Of a stretch of DNA of 64,000 nt, positions 25,242-33,643 are shown in pieces. The stretch is from Lawsonibacter faecis. Lineage in GTDB: Bacteria > Bacillota > Clostridia > Oscillospirales > Oscillospiraceae. The stretch lies in assembly GCF_014287675.1 (NCBI RefSeq), contig NZ_JACOPQ010000005.1, positions 231,192-295,191 on the forward strand. Reading direction: 5' to 3'. The notes beneath the pieces are model-generated. The model was not told where the DNA came from, searched no databases, and was given only the letters and a program-made list of their open reading frames with translations. Numbering within the stretch: the first letter of the stretch is position 1; every line of letters begins with the position of its first letter. The position numbers and the translations under genes were made by a program.

Positions 25242-27878
25242 TTAGCGGGGGTTCTTAATGGCGGCCTGAGCGGCGGCCAGGCGGGCAATGGGCACACGGA
25301 AGGGGGAGCAGGACACATAGTCCAGGCCCACCTTGTGGCAGAACTCCACGCTGGAGGGGTCTCCGCCGTGCTCGCCGCAGATGCCCAGATGGATCTCGGG
25401 CCGGGTCTTGCGGCCCAGGGTGACGGCCATCTCCACCAGCTTGCCCACGCCGGTCTGATCCAGATGGGCGAAGGGGTCGGACTCGTAGATCTTCTTCTCG
25501 TAGTAATAGTCCAGGAACTTCCCGGCGTCGTCGCGGGAGAAGCCAAAGGTCATCTGAGTCAGGTCGTTGGTGCCGAAGGAGAAGAACTCGGCCTCCTTGG
25601 CGATCTCGTCGGCGGTCAGGGCGGCGCGGGGGATCTCGATCATGGTGCCGACCTGGTACTTCATGGAGACGCCGGACTCGGCGATGATCTTATCGGCGGT
25701 GGCGGTGACCACGTCCTTGACGTATTTGAGCTCCTTCACCTCGCCCACCAGGGGGATCATGATATTGGGCTCAATGCTGTACCTGCCGCGCTTGGTGACG
25801 GCGATGGCGGCGTTGATGACAGCGGTGGTCTGCATCTCGGCGATCTCGGGGTAGGAGACTGCCAGGCGGCAGCCGCGGTGGCCCATCATGGGGTTGAACT
25901 CGTGGAGGGACTCGATGACGTTCTTCAGCTTCTCCACGGTGACGCCGATCTCGCCGGCGATCTCCTTGATGTCCTCCTCCTTGGTGGGCAGGAACTCATG
26001 CAGCGGGGGATCGAGGAAACGGATGACCACAGGGTGGCCCTCCATGGCCTCATAGAGCCCCTCGAAGTCGCCCTGCTGATAGGGCATAATCTTGGCAAGG
26101 GCCTTCTTGCGGTCATCCACATTGTCGGCCACGATCATCTCGCGCATGGCCTTGATGCGCTCGCCCTCGAAGAACATATGCTCGGTGCGGCACAGGCCGA
26201 TGCCCTGGGCGCCGAAGGAGCGGCCCTGGGCGGCGTCCTTGGGGGTGTCGGCGTTGGTGTAGACCTCCAGCTGACGGTACTCGTCGGCCCAGGCCATCAG
26301 GCGGCCGAAGTCGCCGCTGCCCACGTCGGCGGGCACGGTGGCGATGGCCTCGCCGTAGATGTTGCCGGTGGAGCCGTCGATGGAGATAAAGTCGCCCTCA
26401 TGGTAGTCCTTGCCGGAGAGGGAGAACTTCTTGGCGGCATAGTCCACCACGATGTCGCCGCAGCCGGAGACGCAGCAGGTGCCCATGCCGCGGGCCACGA
26501 CGGCGGCGTGGGAGGTCATGCCGCCGCGGACGGTCAGGATGCCCTGGGCGACCTGCATGCCCTCGATATCCTCGGGAGAGGTCTCCAGGCGGACCAAGAC
26601 GACCTTCTCGCCCCGCTCATGCCAGGCCTTGGCGTCCTCGGCGGTGAAGACCACCTTGCCGCAGGCGGCGCCGGGGGAGGCGGCCAGGCCCTTGCCGATG
26701 ACCTCGGCCTTCTTCAGGGCGGCGGGGTCGAACTGGGGATGGAGCAGAGAGTCCAGCTGCTTGGGCTCCACGCGCAGGACGGCCTCCTTCTCGGAGATCA
26801 TACCCTCGTCCACCAGGTCCACGGCCACCTTCAGGGCGGCGGCGGCGGTTCGCTTGCCGTTGCGGGTCTGGAGCATGTAGAGCTTGCCGTTCTCAATGGT
26901 GAACTCCATGTCCTGCATGTCCTTATAGTGCTGCTCCAGCTTGGTGGCGATTGCGGCAAACTGGTCGTACACCTCGGGCATCTCCTCGTGGAGCTTGGAG
27001 ATGGGGGAGGGAGTGCGCACGCCGGCGACCACGTCCTCGCCCTGGGCGTTGATGAGGTACTCGCCGAAGAGGGCCTTCTCACCGGTGGCGGGGTTGCGGG
27101 TAAACGCCACGCCGGTGCCGGAATTGTCGCCGGAGTTGCCGAAGACCATGGACTGGACGTTGACGGCGGTGCCCCAGTCGTAGGGGATCTCGTTCATGCG
27201 GCGGTAGACGTTGGCGCGGGGATTGTCCCAGGAGCGGAACACGGCCTTAACGGCCTCCATGAGCTGGGTCTTGGGGTCGGTGGGGAAGTCCACGCCCTTC
27301 TCATCCTTATAAAACTTCTTGAAGCGGATCACCAGGTCCTTCAGATCCTCGGTGGTCATCTCGGTGTCCAGCTTGATGCCCCGCTCGGCCTTCTTGGCGT
27401 CGATGATCTCCTCAAAACGCTTCTTGGAGAGCTCCATGACCACGTCGGAGAACATCTGGATAAAGCGGCGGTAGGAGTCGTAAGCAAAGCGGGGGTTGTT
27501 GGTGATCTCCGCAAAGCCCTCCACCACGGTGTCGTTCAGGCCCAGGTTCAAAATGGTGTCCATCATGCCGGGCATGGAGGCCCGGGCGCCGGAGCGGACG
27601 GAGACCAGCAGGGGGTTCTTGGGATCGCCGAACTTCTTGCCGGTGATCTCCTCCAGCTTGGTCAGGTACTCCATGATCTCGGCCTGGATGTCGGCGTTGA
27701 TGGCGCGGCCGTCGTTGTAGTACTGGGTGCAGGCCTCGGTGCTGACGGTGAAGCCCTGGGGCACGGGCATGCCCAGATTGCTCATCTCGGCCAGATTGGC
27801 GCCCTTGCCGCCCAGCAGTTCCTTCATGGAGCCGTTGCCCTCGGAAAACAGGTAGACGTACTTGTGTGCATTAGCCAT
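25242..27878 (-). CDS. ppdK: Pyruvate, phosphate dikinase
   Basis: 878 residues, full length. ATP-grasp N-terminal domain (LLGGKGANLAEMSNLGMPVPQG; RSGARASMPGMMDTILNLG), the phosphohistidine domain with the catalytic His in GGMTSHAAVVARGMG, and the C-terminal PEP/pyruvate barrel with GTNDLTQMTFGFSRDD and LGICGEHGGDP. It interconverts pyruvate, ATP and Pi with PEP, AMP and PPi; in Clostridia it serves glycolysis or gluconeogenesis. ATG preceded by AAGGAGGAAG. Monocistronic, with its own promoter. Confidence 0.98.
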   Translation of the reverse strand: MANAHKYVYLFSEGNGSMKELLGGKGANLAEMSNLGMPVPQGFTVSTEACTQYYNDGRAINADIQAEIMEYLTKLEEITGKKFGDPKNPLLVSVRSGARASMPGMMDTILNLGLNDTVVEGFAEITNNPRFAYDSYRRFIQMFSDVVMELSKKRFEEIIDAKKAERGIKLDTEMTTEDLKDLVIRFKKFYKDEKGVDFPTDPKTQLMEAVKAVFRSWDNPRANVYRRMNEIPYDWGTAVNVQSMVFGNSGDNSGTGVAFTRNPATGEKALFGEYLINAQGEDVVAGVRTPSPISKLHEEMPEVYDQFAAIATKLEQHYKDMQDMEFTIENGKLYMLQTRNGKRTAAAALKVAVDLVDEGMISEKEAVLRVEPKQLDSLLHPQFDPAALKKAEVIGKGLAASPGAACGKVVFTAEDAKAWHERGEKVVLVRLETSPEDIEGMQVAQGILTVRGGMTSHAAVVARGMGTCCVSGCGDIVVDYAAKKFSLSGKDYHEGDFISIDGSTGNIYGEAIATVPADVGSGDFGRLMAWADEYRQLEVYTNADTPKDAAQGRSFGAQGIGLCRTEHMFFEGERIKAMREMIVADNVDDRKKALAKIMPYQQGDFEGLYEAMEGHPVVIRFLDPPLHEFLPTKEEDIKEIAGEIGVTVEKLKNVIESLHEFNPMMGHRGCRLAVSYPEIAEMQTTAVINAAIAVTKRGRYSIEPNIMIPLVGEVKELKYVKDVVTATADKIIAESGVSMKYQVGTMIEIPRAALTADEIAKEAEFFSFGTNDLTQMTFGFSRDDAGKFLDYYYEKKIYESDPFAHLDQTGVGKLVEMAVTLGRKTRPEIHLGICGEHGGDPSSVEFCHKVGLDYVSCSPFRVPIARLAAAQAAIKNPR

Positions 27879-28000
27879 GTGTATACTTCCTCCTTAAAAG
27901 GTTTGGGATGTGCAGCACATTGACGTGTCCCCTTGTGGGGAACACTCGCCCGCCTTTTAAAGACGGGCGGGCAGTTTGTCGACCAAACTGTCCCATTATG
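27879..28000 (-). other. Structured leader of ppdK
   Basis: The leader holds three hairpins: CAGTTTG/CAAACTG-type near 27972-27990, GCCCGCC/GGCGGGC near 27947-27972, and GTGTTCCCC/GGGGACAC near 27924-27944. Their role is unknown; they are not followed by a T run. Confidence 0.5.
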
Positions 28001-28006
28001 GAATCC

Positions 28007-28034
28007 ATTATATCATTTTCACCCTGCATTGCAA
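28007..28034 (-). promoter_or_regulatory. Promoter of ppdK
   Basis: Minus strand TTGCAA (28034-28029), 16-bp spacer, TATAAT (28012-28007). The 28035-28243 stretch upstream shows no gene. Confidence 0.75.
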
Positions 28035-28243
28035 GGTTTCTGTACGCAATTGGGCATCTTTTTTATCGTCATGAGGTCCTTAGCGGCGGGTAAGGCAGAT
28101 ATAACCCCGGCAATTGATGAAATTCCATCTTTATTTTCGGTCAAAAGTCCGCTTATAAAAGATTAATGCGCGGTTTAGCGGCAAATTTGTCCTTTGCCCC
28201 GCCGAAAAACCGGTTTGGAGGGGGCGGCCTGCGCGCGGCCCTT

Positions 28244-28759
28244 TTACCACTCAATGCCCTTCCGGGCGGGGACGCCCTGATCGAAGGGGTGCTTGACCTT
28301 CCTCATCTCGGTGATGTAGTCTGCCCGCTCCACCAGCTCCGGTGCGGGGTCCCGCCCGGTCAAGACCACCTCCAGCTCCCGGGGGCAGCCGTCCAGAAAG
28401 TCGGTGACCCTCTTGATGGGCAGCAGGCCCGTGGACACGGCGGCACAGCACTCGTCCAGCACCACCAGCTCGCACTCCCCCGCCCTGGCGGCCCGGGCCG
28501 CCTCGTCCAGCTCCCGCTCGAAACGGGAGCTGGCCCGGGCCTTCTCCTCGTCGTTCATCATGAAGGAGAACTTGACCTCTTCGGGCACCTCCAGCAGCGT
28601 CACACCGGGGACTTTGGCGATGGAAAGGCGCTCCCCGCTGTCCGCGCCCTTGAGAAACTGGGCGATAATCACCCGGTTCCCCCGTCCTGCCGCCCGGAGG
28701 GCCAGTCCGAAGGCGCAGGTGGTCTTTCCTTTTCCGTCGCCGCAATAGATATGGATCAT
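28244..28759 (-). CDS. cobO: Cob(I)yrinic acid a,c-diamide / corrinoid adenosyltransferase (CobO/CobA/BtuR)
   Basis: 171 residues. The P-loop GDGKGKTTCAFGLALRAAG is the family's modified Walker A; VVLDECCAA is the Walker B-like region; EVVLTGRDPAPELVERADYI and TEMRKVKHPFDQGV finish the fold. It transfers the adenosyl group of ATP to cobalt. The start overlaps the nitroreductase stop by 4 bp. The tail RKGIEW is typical. Confidence 0.93.
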   Translation of the reverse strand: MIHIYCGDGKGKTTCAFGLALRAAGRGNRVIIAQFLKGADSGERLSIAKVPGVTLLEVPEEVKFSFMMNDEEKARASSRFERELDEAARAARAGECELVVLDECCAAVSTGLLPIKRVTDFLDGCPRELEVVLTGRDPAPELVERADYITEMRKVKHPFDQGVPARKGIEW

Positions 28760-29511
28760 ATGGATTCCTCCTCAAAGTCCCGCAGATACGCCTCTACGGA
28801 GCGCGTCATTTCCCTGGAAAAGTCCGAGTTGTACTTCCGGGCGCAGAAAGCCTTTAGATAGTCCTCAAAGCTCCGCGCCCCCGTGCGTCCGGCAAACATC
28901 TCCCGCAGCTCGGCCCCGTCCCCGCGGCGGTAGCCATTCTCGTGGACGATATGCCTCATGTCGAAGCGCTCCGGCTTCTTTCGGTCCTTCTGCTGCTGCG
29001 TGGGCCAGCCGATGACCAGCATGGCCGCGGGAAAGACCCAGTCCGGCAGATTCAGGAGGCGCCGGTGCTCCTCATACTGCTCCATAATGTCTCCGATATA
29101 GCAGGAGCCCAGCCCCAGGCTCTCGGCGGCGGTCACCGCGTTCTGGGCGGCGATAACCGCGTCGTCCACAGCCAGCAGCAGGTCCCCCGCGCCGGGACGG
29201 CGGGGCGTGCACCCCGCCTCCACATATGCGTCGAACCACCGGCGGCAGTCGGCGCAGAAGATGAGCACCATTTCCGCCCCGGCGATGAAGGGCTGGTGGT
29301 CACAGGTCTCGGCCAGCCTGTCCTTCAGGGCCGGATCGGTGATATCCAGAATGGTGTATAGCTGCTGGCAGCCCGCGGACGGGGCCTGGGCGGCGGCCTC
29401 CAGGATGGCCCGCTTCAGCTCCGGGGGCACGGCGGCGCCGGTAAAGGCCCGGACGGACTTGCGGGCGTGCAGGCTCTCAATGATCTCGTTCACCTCTCGT
29501 TCACCCCTCAT
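28756..29511 (-). CDS. Nitroreductase family FMN-dependent oxidoreductase
   Basis: 251 residues. FMN-binding N-terminus HARKSVRAFTGAAVPPE with ILEAAAQAPSAGCQQ, and GLGSCYIGDIMEQ near residue 145. The C-terminal extension (about 195-251) resembles NfsA-like or ferredoxin-linked nitroreductases of Clostridia. Either ATG at 29511 or GTG at 29493 could start; GTG has GAGGGG at a better distance. The gene overlaps the MmcQ gene by 11 bp and cobO by 4 bp, so the three are coupled. Confidence 0.87.
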   Translation of the reverse strand: MRGEREVNEIIESLHARKSVRAFTGAAVPPELKRAILEAAAQAPSAGCQQLYTILDITDPALKDRLAETCDHQPFIAGAEMVLIFCADCRRWFDAYVEAGCTPRRPGAGDLLLAVDDAVIAAQNAVTAAESLGLGSCYIGDIMEQYEEHRRLLNLPDWVFPAAMLVIGWPTQQQKDRKKPERFDMRHIVHENGYRRGDGAELREMFAGRTGARSFEDYLKAFCARKYNSDFSREMTRSVEAYLRDFEEESI

Positions 29512-29887
29512 CCCCCAGAATCTCCCGCTGGGCCTTCCTGGTCAGCTTGGAGAAGATCAGCTCATAGGACTGGGCGCACATCTCCCGCAGCACGTCGTCG
29601 GGGACCGCGCCGTCCAGGTAGACGCTGTTCCAGCTGCGCTTATCGCAATAGAAACCGGGCACCACGTCGGGGTAGGTCTCCCGGAATGCCTCCGCCAGAC
29701 GGGGGTCGCACTTGAGCAGCACCATCTCCCGCCCGGCGTGGGGCCGGTATTTGGGGTCTGGCTGGCAGGTTGCGGCAAACATCTTGCCCGCCACAAGGTA
29801 GCGGTGCCACTGCCACTCCAGTTTGAAGTCCTTTTCCGCTCCCGGCTGCGAGAGCAAAAATCGGTCCAGCCATTCATAGCGGTTCAT
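29501..29887 (-). CDS. MmcQ/YjbR family protein
   Basis: 128 residues. The family plan is clear: WQWHRYLVAGKMFAATCQ, LLKCDPRLAEAFRETYPDVV, WNSVYLDGAVPDDVLREMCA and QSYELIFSKL. YjbR has a CyaY-like fold and a proposed DNA-binding role; biochemical function is unsettled. ATG at 29887 follows AAAGGAGGCGGCAAG. First gene of the operon with the nitroreductase and cobO. Confidence 0.87.
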   Translation of the reverse strand: MNRYEWLDRFLLSQPGAEKDFKLEWQWHRYLVAGKMFAATCQPDPKYRPHAGREMVLLKCDPRLAEAFRETYPDVVPGFYCDKRSWNSVYLDGAVPDDVLREMCAQSYELIFSKLTRKAQREILGDEG

Positions 29888-29962
29888 CTTGCCGCCTCCT
29901 TTGGTCACGTATCTGCGGCGGGAGGGCAGCCGGAGCAGACCGGCCTTGTCCCACACGCACCC

Positions 29963-29991
29963 ACTATACCAGATGCATCCAAAAAGCGCAA
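29963..29991 (-). promoter_or_regulatory. Promoter of the MmcQ-nitroreductase-cobO operon
   Basis: Minus strand TTGCGC (29991-29986), 17-bp spacer, TATAGT (29968-29963). Back to back with the AraC gene promoter. Confidence 0.65.
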
Positions 29992-29996
29992 CGCGC

Positions 29997-30025
29997 TTGC
30001 TGTCTTTTCCTGTCCGTGGTAGGAT
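29997..30025 (+). promoter_or_regulatory. Predicted promoter of the AraC-family gene
   Basis: TTGCTG (29997-30002), 17-bp spacer, TAGGAT (30020-30025). The resulting leader is about 170 nt; the -35 box lies 5 bp from that of the divergent operon. Confidence 0.5.
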
Positions 30026-30201
30026 AGAAAAAGGCGCGGGCGTCTCTGACAAGCGGTAAAGCGCAGATAGGCGCAGGCTGTTTTCGCCCGGGTGCGCGCT
30101 GGTTTCGGGCGGAGCGTAGAATTATCGGCGGATTTCGGCGGGAACAGCCGCATTTACGGGCGTTTTCCTTTTTTAAGGGGCGCTATTTGGGAGGTGGGAG
30201 C

Positions 30202-31020
30202 TTGCGACTGCACTTTAAAAACCGGTATGGGGTCCAGGTCGCCCGGACGCCCACCCACATCTACCTGCTCCCCCACCCCGCCCTCCGGGACGTGGTGGCC
30301 CACTACACGCTCTGCCTCCCCGCGCCGGGCGCCGCCGACGCGGGCGCGCTGGACCTGATTCCCGACGCGGCGGGCTGCCTGGTCTACACCCTGCTCCCCG
30401 GCGGGGAGCTGGACGGCCGGATGTACGGCCCCACCACGAAGGTGGTGACGGTGGAAGCCGACTTTGAGAGCTGCCCCTTCCGCTTTTTCGTGGAGTTCCG
30501 GCCCGGCGGGCTGAGTTCCTTTACCCCCATCCCCCAGCACGAACTGGCCGACAAGGTCTGTCTTTTGGAGGATGCTGCCCCGCCCCTCCTGGCGCTGGTC
30601 CGCTCCCTCTTCGGGCACGAAGCCGATCTGGACGAGTTCGTCCGGGGGGTGGACCTCCGTCTGGCCGCCCTTCACACCGGGCCGGCTCCCATTCTGCCCA
30701 TGCTGCGGCACCTGGCGGGGCATTTTGCTCCCGCCTCGGCGGCGGACCTTGCGGCGGACGCCGGGTACAGCCAGCGGCACCTGAGCCGCCTGTTCCGGGA
30801 GGGCTCCGGCCTCTCCGCAAAGGCCTTCTCCCGGGTTCTGCGCATCAACGAGGCGGTGCGCCGCCTGCCCGCGGCCCCCAGCCTGACCGCCCTGGCCCAG
30901 GATCTGGGGTACTACGACCAGCCCCACTTCATTCACGATTTCCGCGCGGTCTGCGGTGTACCCCCCTCGGCCTATCTGGAGCGTATGGCCGGTTTTTACA
31001 ATGAGCCGCTGAAATTTTGA
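30202..31020 (+). CDS. AraC family transcriptional regulator
   Basis: 272 residues. The C-terminal double HTH is clear: ASAADLAADAGYSQRHLSRL FREGSGLSAKAFSRVLRINEA, then LTALAQDLGYYDQPHFIHDF and FRAVCGVPPSAYLERM. The N-terminal domain is cupin-like (sensor). TTG at 30202 is preferred because GGGAGG lies seven bases upstream; a TTG five codons earlier is possible. It heads a + strand unit with two small downstream genes. Confidence 0.87.
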   Translation: MRLHFKNRYGVQVARTPTHIYLLPHPALRDVVAHYTLCLPAPGAADAGALDLIPDAAGCLVYTLLPGGELDGRMYGPTTKVVTVEADFESCPFRFFVEFRPGGLSSFTPIPQHELADKVCLLEDAAPPLLALVRSLFGHEADLDEFVRGVDLRLAALHTGPAPILPMLRHLAGHFAPASAADLAADAGYSQRHLSRLFREGSGLSAKAFSRVLRINEAVRRLPAAPSLTALAQDLGYYDQPHFIHDFRAVCGVPPSAYLERMAGFYNEPLKF

Positions 31021-31063
31021 GTTAATCTGTTCCATATCGTCAGATACAGGAGGCTTATGTGCT

Positions 31064-31549
31064 ATGGCGCAGCAAAAACCCGGTTTTGAGGACTTTATCG
31101 GCACGGTGGACAGCGGCTCCAGGGACTTCGTCCGGGCGCTGCACGGCATCTTCACGGAGCACGGATGCAAGCTTGAAATCAAGGAGGCAAAAAGCGGCTA
31201 CGTGGTCTCCTATCTTCTCAACAGGAAGACGGTGATGAACTACGTGTTCCGCAGAAAGGGCCTGCTGGCGCGCATCTACGCCGGCCACATCGCCGGATAC
31301 ATGGAGCTTTTGGAGTCGCTGCCCGTCGCTCTGACCGCTCAGCTGCGGGCGGCGCCGGACTGCAAGCGGCTTTTGAACACCGCAGCCTGCAACTCCAAGT
31401 GCGCCATGGGCTACGATTTCATCCTACAGGACCAGCGCCTGCAGAAGTGCCGCTACAGCGCCTTCCTAATCCCGGTGTGCGAGGAGAACAACCCAACCAT
31501 TGAAGCCCTTCTGACCCGGGAGCTGGCCTTCTGCAGTCAGAAGGCGTAA
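31064..31549 (+). CDS. Conserved hypothetical protein
   Basis: 161 residues, soluble, no signal. Opening KPGFEDFIGTVDSGSRDFV; a basic central beta region (KLEIKEAKSGYVVSYLLNRK) resembles small nucleic-acid- or ligand-binding alpha/beta folds. Five Cys lie in the C-terminal half, including CNSKCAMGYDF. Preceded by CAGGAGG. Lies 43 bp after the AraC gene and 26 bp before the VOC gene. No family recognised. Confidence 0.6.
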   Translation: MAQQKPGFEDFIGTVDSGSRDFVRALHGIFTEHGCKLEIKEAKSGYVVSYLLNRKTVMNYVFRRKGLLARIYAGHIAGYMELLESLPVALTAQLRAAPDCKRLLNTAACNSKCAMGYDFILQDQRLQKCRYSAFLIPVCEENNPTIEALLTRELAFCSQKA

Positions 31550-31575
31550 CACAAATCACAAAGGAGATTTACCCT

Positions 31576-32046
31576 ATGAAATTTGAAGGCGTACTGTTCG
31601 CTGTGCGGGACATGGCTGTCTCCCGCAATTTTTATGAGACCGTAATGGGCCGCAAGGTGGCCATGGACCTGGGCGCGAACCTGGTGTTTGAGGGCGGCCC
31701 CACCCTTCAGGAGCGCTTTTTCGAGCTGGCGGGCTTTCCTGAGGAGCAGACCGTCTACCGCGCCCACAATACGGAGCTCTATTTCGAGACCAACGCACTG
31801 GACGAGGACGCGGCGCGCATCAAGGACGCCGGGGTGGAGGTGCTCCACGAGATCCGGGAGTACCCCTGGGGCCAGCGGGTCTTCCGCTTCTACGACCCCG
31901 ACGGCCATATCATTGAGCTGAGCGAGGCTATGGACTATGTGGCCGGCCGTTTCCTGGCCCAGGGCATGACCCCCGAGGAGACGGCGGAGCGCACCACGTT
32001 CCCCCTGGAGGTCATTCTGGCAATCAAGGCGGGCATGGGCCTCTAA
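31576..32046 (+). CDS. VOC (glyoxalase/bleomycin resistance) family protein
   Basis: 156 residues. One VOC unit: VLFAVRDMAVSRNFYETVMG, NLVFEGG, then ELYFETNALDEDAARIKDAG and FRFYDPDGHIIELSEAMD, with the metal-ligand type Glu at IIELSE. The tail is longer than in minimal members. Members act in metal-dependent isomerisation, dioxygenation or drug binding; the substrate is unknown. Third gene of the AraC unit. Confidence 0.85.
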   Translation: MKFEGVLFAVRDMAVSRNFYETVMGRKVAMDLGANLVFEGGPTLQERFFELAGFPEEQTVYRAHNTELYFETNALDEDAARIKDAGVEVLHEIREYPWGQRVFRFYDPDGHIIELSEAMDYVAGRFLAQGMTPEETAERTTFPLEVILAIKAGMGL

Positions 32047-32052
32047 AATATG

Positions 32053-32087
32053 AAAATCCGGTGGAACACTGTGTTCCACCGGATTTT
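32053..32087. terminator. Bidirectional terminator
   Basis: AAAATCCGGTGGAA pairs with TTCCACCGGATTTT around a 7-nt loop and ends in TTTTTT on the plus strand. Convergent genes end at 32046 and 32102. Confidence 0.85.
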
Positions 32088-32101
32088 TTCTGCCGCGGTT
32101 A

Positions 32102-33046
32102 TTATAACACCGCATCGTTGCCATGGTCCCATGCCTCGCCCAAAAGGGCTTCAGCCCCCTGCTCCAGGGACATTTTGTGTTTTTTCCCGCTGCGCCGGCC
32201 CAGCCAGAGGAAGAGGACGCCCAGAGCCAGCAGCGCCGCGCAGCTGCTCACGTTGCTGACCGCCTGAATCGCATCGTTCTTGGGAATCCAGTAGTCGGGA
32301 TAGATTAGGGGGATGGGCAGATTGCTGGACAGGCCGTTGATCAGAATATTCAGCGGTGCGCCGAGGATGGCGGCCGCTGCGCCCACAAACCACTTGCTCA
32401 TCCGGGTAAAGGTGTGCAGCAGCGTCGGCACCCAGACCCAGGTCAGAGCCACGCCCAGTATGGGCATGGCGGGCGCGGGGTACCAGAGCGCGCTGTCCGG
32501 GATCACCGCCTGGATGGTCCACAGCAGCAGGGGCGTCAGTACGGTGGCGGCCGCCGCGGCCCAGAACACCCGCCGCCTTTTGAGGCAGAGGAAGGAGAAG
32601 CCCACGCCCCAGCCCAGCAGACAGCTCACCAGCACGATAAGGGACCAGGTAAAGCCGCCGCTGAGAATGCCATCGCAAAGCGCACAGACGAAGACCGCCA
32701 CTGCCAGCGCAGCCGTGTAGATCGCCATCACCACCGAGGCGGCCCGGAAGCGCCGCTGCTTCTCCGCCTTCTGTGCATATTCCAGGGTGTCCTGCACCAC
32801 CCGCTCGGGGGCCGGACACTCCGCCCCGGCCGCGCTTTCCCGCGCCCCGGTCAGCAGCTCCCGCTCGGTGACGCCCAGCGCCCGGGCCAGGTCCGACAGG
32901 ATGGTAATATCCGGGTAGCTCAGCCCCCGCTCCCATTTGGAGACGGCCTTATCCGTCACGTTCAACTGCTCCGCCAGCTCCCGCTGGGTCAGGCCCCGTT
33001 CCTTCCGCATCCCGCAGATGAAGGAGCCGGTCTTCTGTTGGTCCAC
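32102..33046 (-). CDS. XRE-family regulator with multi-helix membrane domain
   Basis: 314 residues. N-terminal HTH_3 (residues about 5-60): KTGSFICGMRKERGLTQREL, AEQLNVTDKAVSKWERGLSYPD. After a linker the C-terminal half has about six membrane helices. Membrane-tethered XRE proteins of this plan are common in Clostridia and probably sense envelope or drug signals. GTG at 33046 is used because AAAGGAC precedes it and the start MDQQKTGSFI matches relatives; longer ATG/TTG frames are rejected. Confidence 0.85.
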   Translation of the reverse strand: MDQQKTGSFICGMRKERGLTQRELAEQLNVTDKAVSKWERGLSYPDITILSDLARALGVTERELLTGARESAAGAECPAPERVVQDTLEYAQKAEKQRRFRAASVVMAIYTAALAVAVFVCALCDGILSGGFTWSLIVLVSCLLGWGVGFSFLCLKRRRVFWAAAAATVLTPLLLWTIQAVIPDSALWYPAPAMPILGVALTWVWVPTLLHTFTRMSKWFVGAAAAILGAPLNILINGLSSNLPIPLIYPDYWIPKNDAIQAVSNVSSCAALLALGVLFLWLGRRSGKKHKMSLEQGAEALLGEAWDHGNDAVL

Positions 33047-33163
33047 ACTGCCACGTCCTTTCCAGCTCATTGTACCTTGGCAGGGGACGAAAGGCAAGGA
33101 ACCGCTGCGCTTCCGGCGGTAAACCAGCGGTAGAGCGCCCGGAGGGCAAGGGGTCCGGGCGGC

Positions 33164-33628
33164 TTAGTACTTGTTTCCAGCCGCCCGGGACGCCTCGTAA
33201 CTCCCGGGCCAATCCCCATGCCACGCGGGCTCGCGGCAGTCCTCCACCCGGTCCAGGCCGGGGGAATAGGGCTTGATATCCACCACCGGCGTGCCGTCCT
33301 CCGCGTCGGTCCAGTCCAGGCCGATGCGGCCCCGGCCGGCGTCGACAAAGGTGATCTCCGCGGTGGAGAGGGCGATGGGGTTTGGCCTGCAGGGGGAGCG
33401 GCTGGCGAAGACCCCCATGGGTCCCGGCGCGGCGCCGTGGGCGGGATGCACCTGGGTCACGCCCCGGTCCGCGGGGTTGTCCCGGCGGCTGAACCACCAG
33501 AGGATATGGACATGGCTGTAGTACTCCAGCCCCTTGAGCGCGGGCAGATAGGGGGGCTCCAGCTCCACATAGGGCCCCTCCTCCCCAATTCGGATGGCCC
33601 CAATGGGCCGGATACTCAGCGTCTGCAT
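33164..33628 (-). CDS. trmO: TrmO family tRNA-m6t6A37 methyltransferase, short form
   Basis: 154 residues. The TrmO beta-barrel motifs are present: SIRPIGAIRIG, GLEYYSHVHILWWFSRRDN, GVFASRSPCRPNPIALSTAE and DGTPVVDIKPYSP. TrmO uses SAM to methylate N6-threonylcarbamoyl-adenosine at position 37 of tRNA-Thr. This copy lacks the C-terminal domain found in long forms. It follows a second TrmO gene by 15 bp, a tandem pair of about 35% apparent identity in the core. Confidence 0.85.
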   Translation of the reverse strand: MQTLSIRPIGAIRIGEEGPYVELEPPYLPALKGLEYYSHVHILWWFSRRDNPADRGVTQVHPAHGAAPGPMGVFASRSPCRPNPIALSTAEITFVDAGRGRIGLDWTDAEDGTPVVDIKPYSPGLDRVEDCREPAWHGDWPGSYEASRAAGNKY

Positions 33629-33643
33629 CTGTTCTGCCTCCTC

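Noticed and set aside
24648..27923. A plus-strand open frame of 1091 codons opposite ppdK
   Set aside because: Antisense shadow; ppdK on the minus strand is unambiguous and full length.
28756..29511. BluB (lower cobalamin ligand synthase) because it neighbours cobO
   Set aside because: Length, C-terminal extension and the N-terminal motif fit NfsA-like nitroreductases better; no BluB-specific feature seen.
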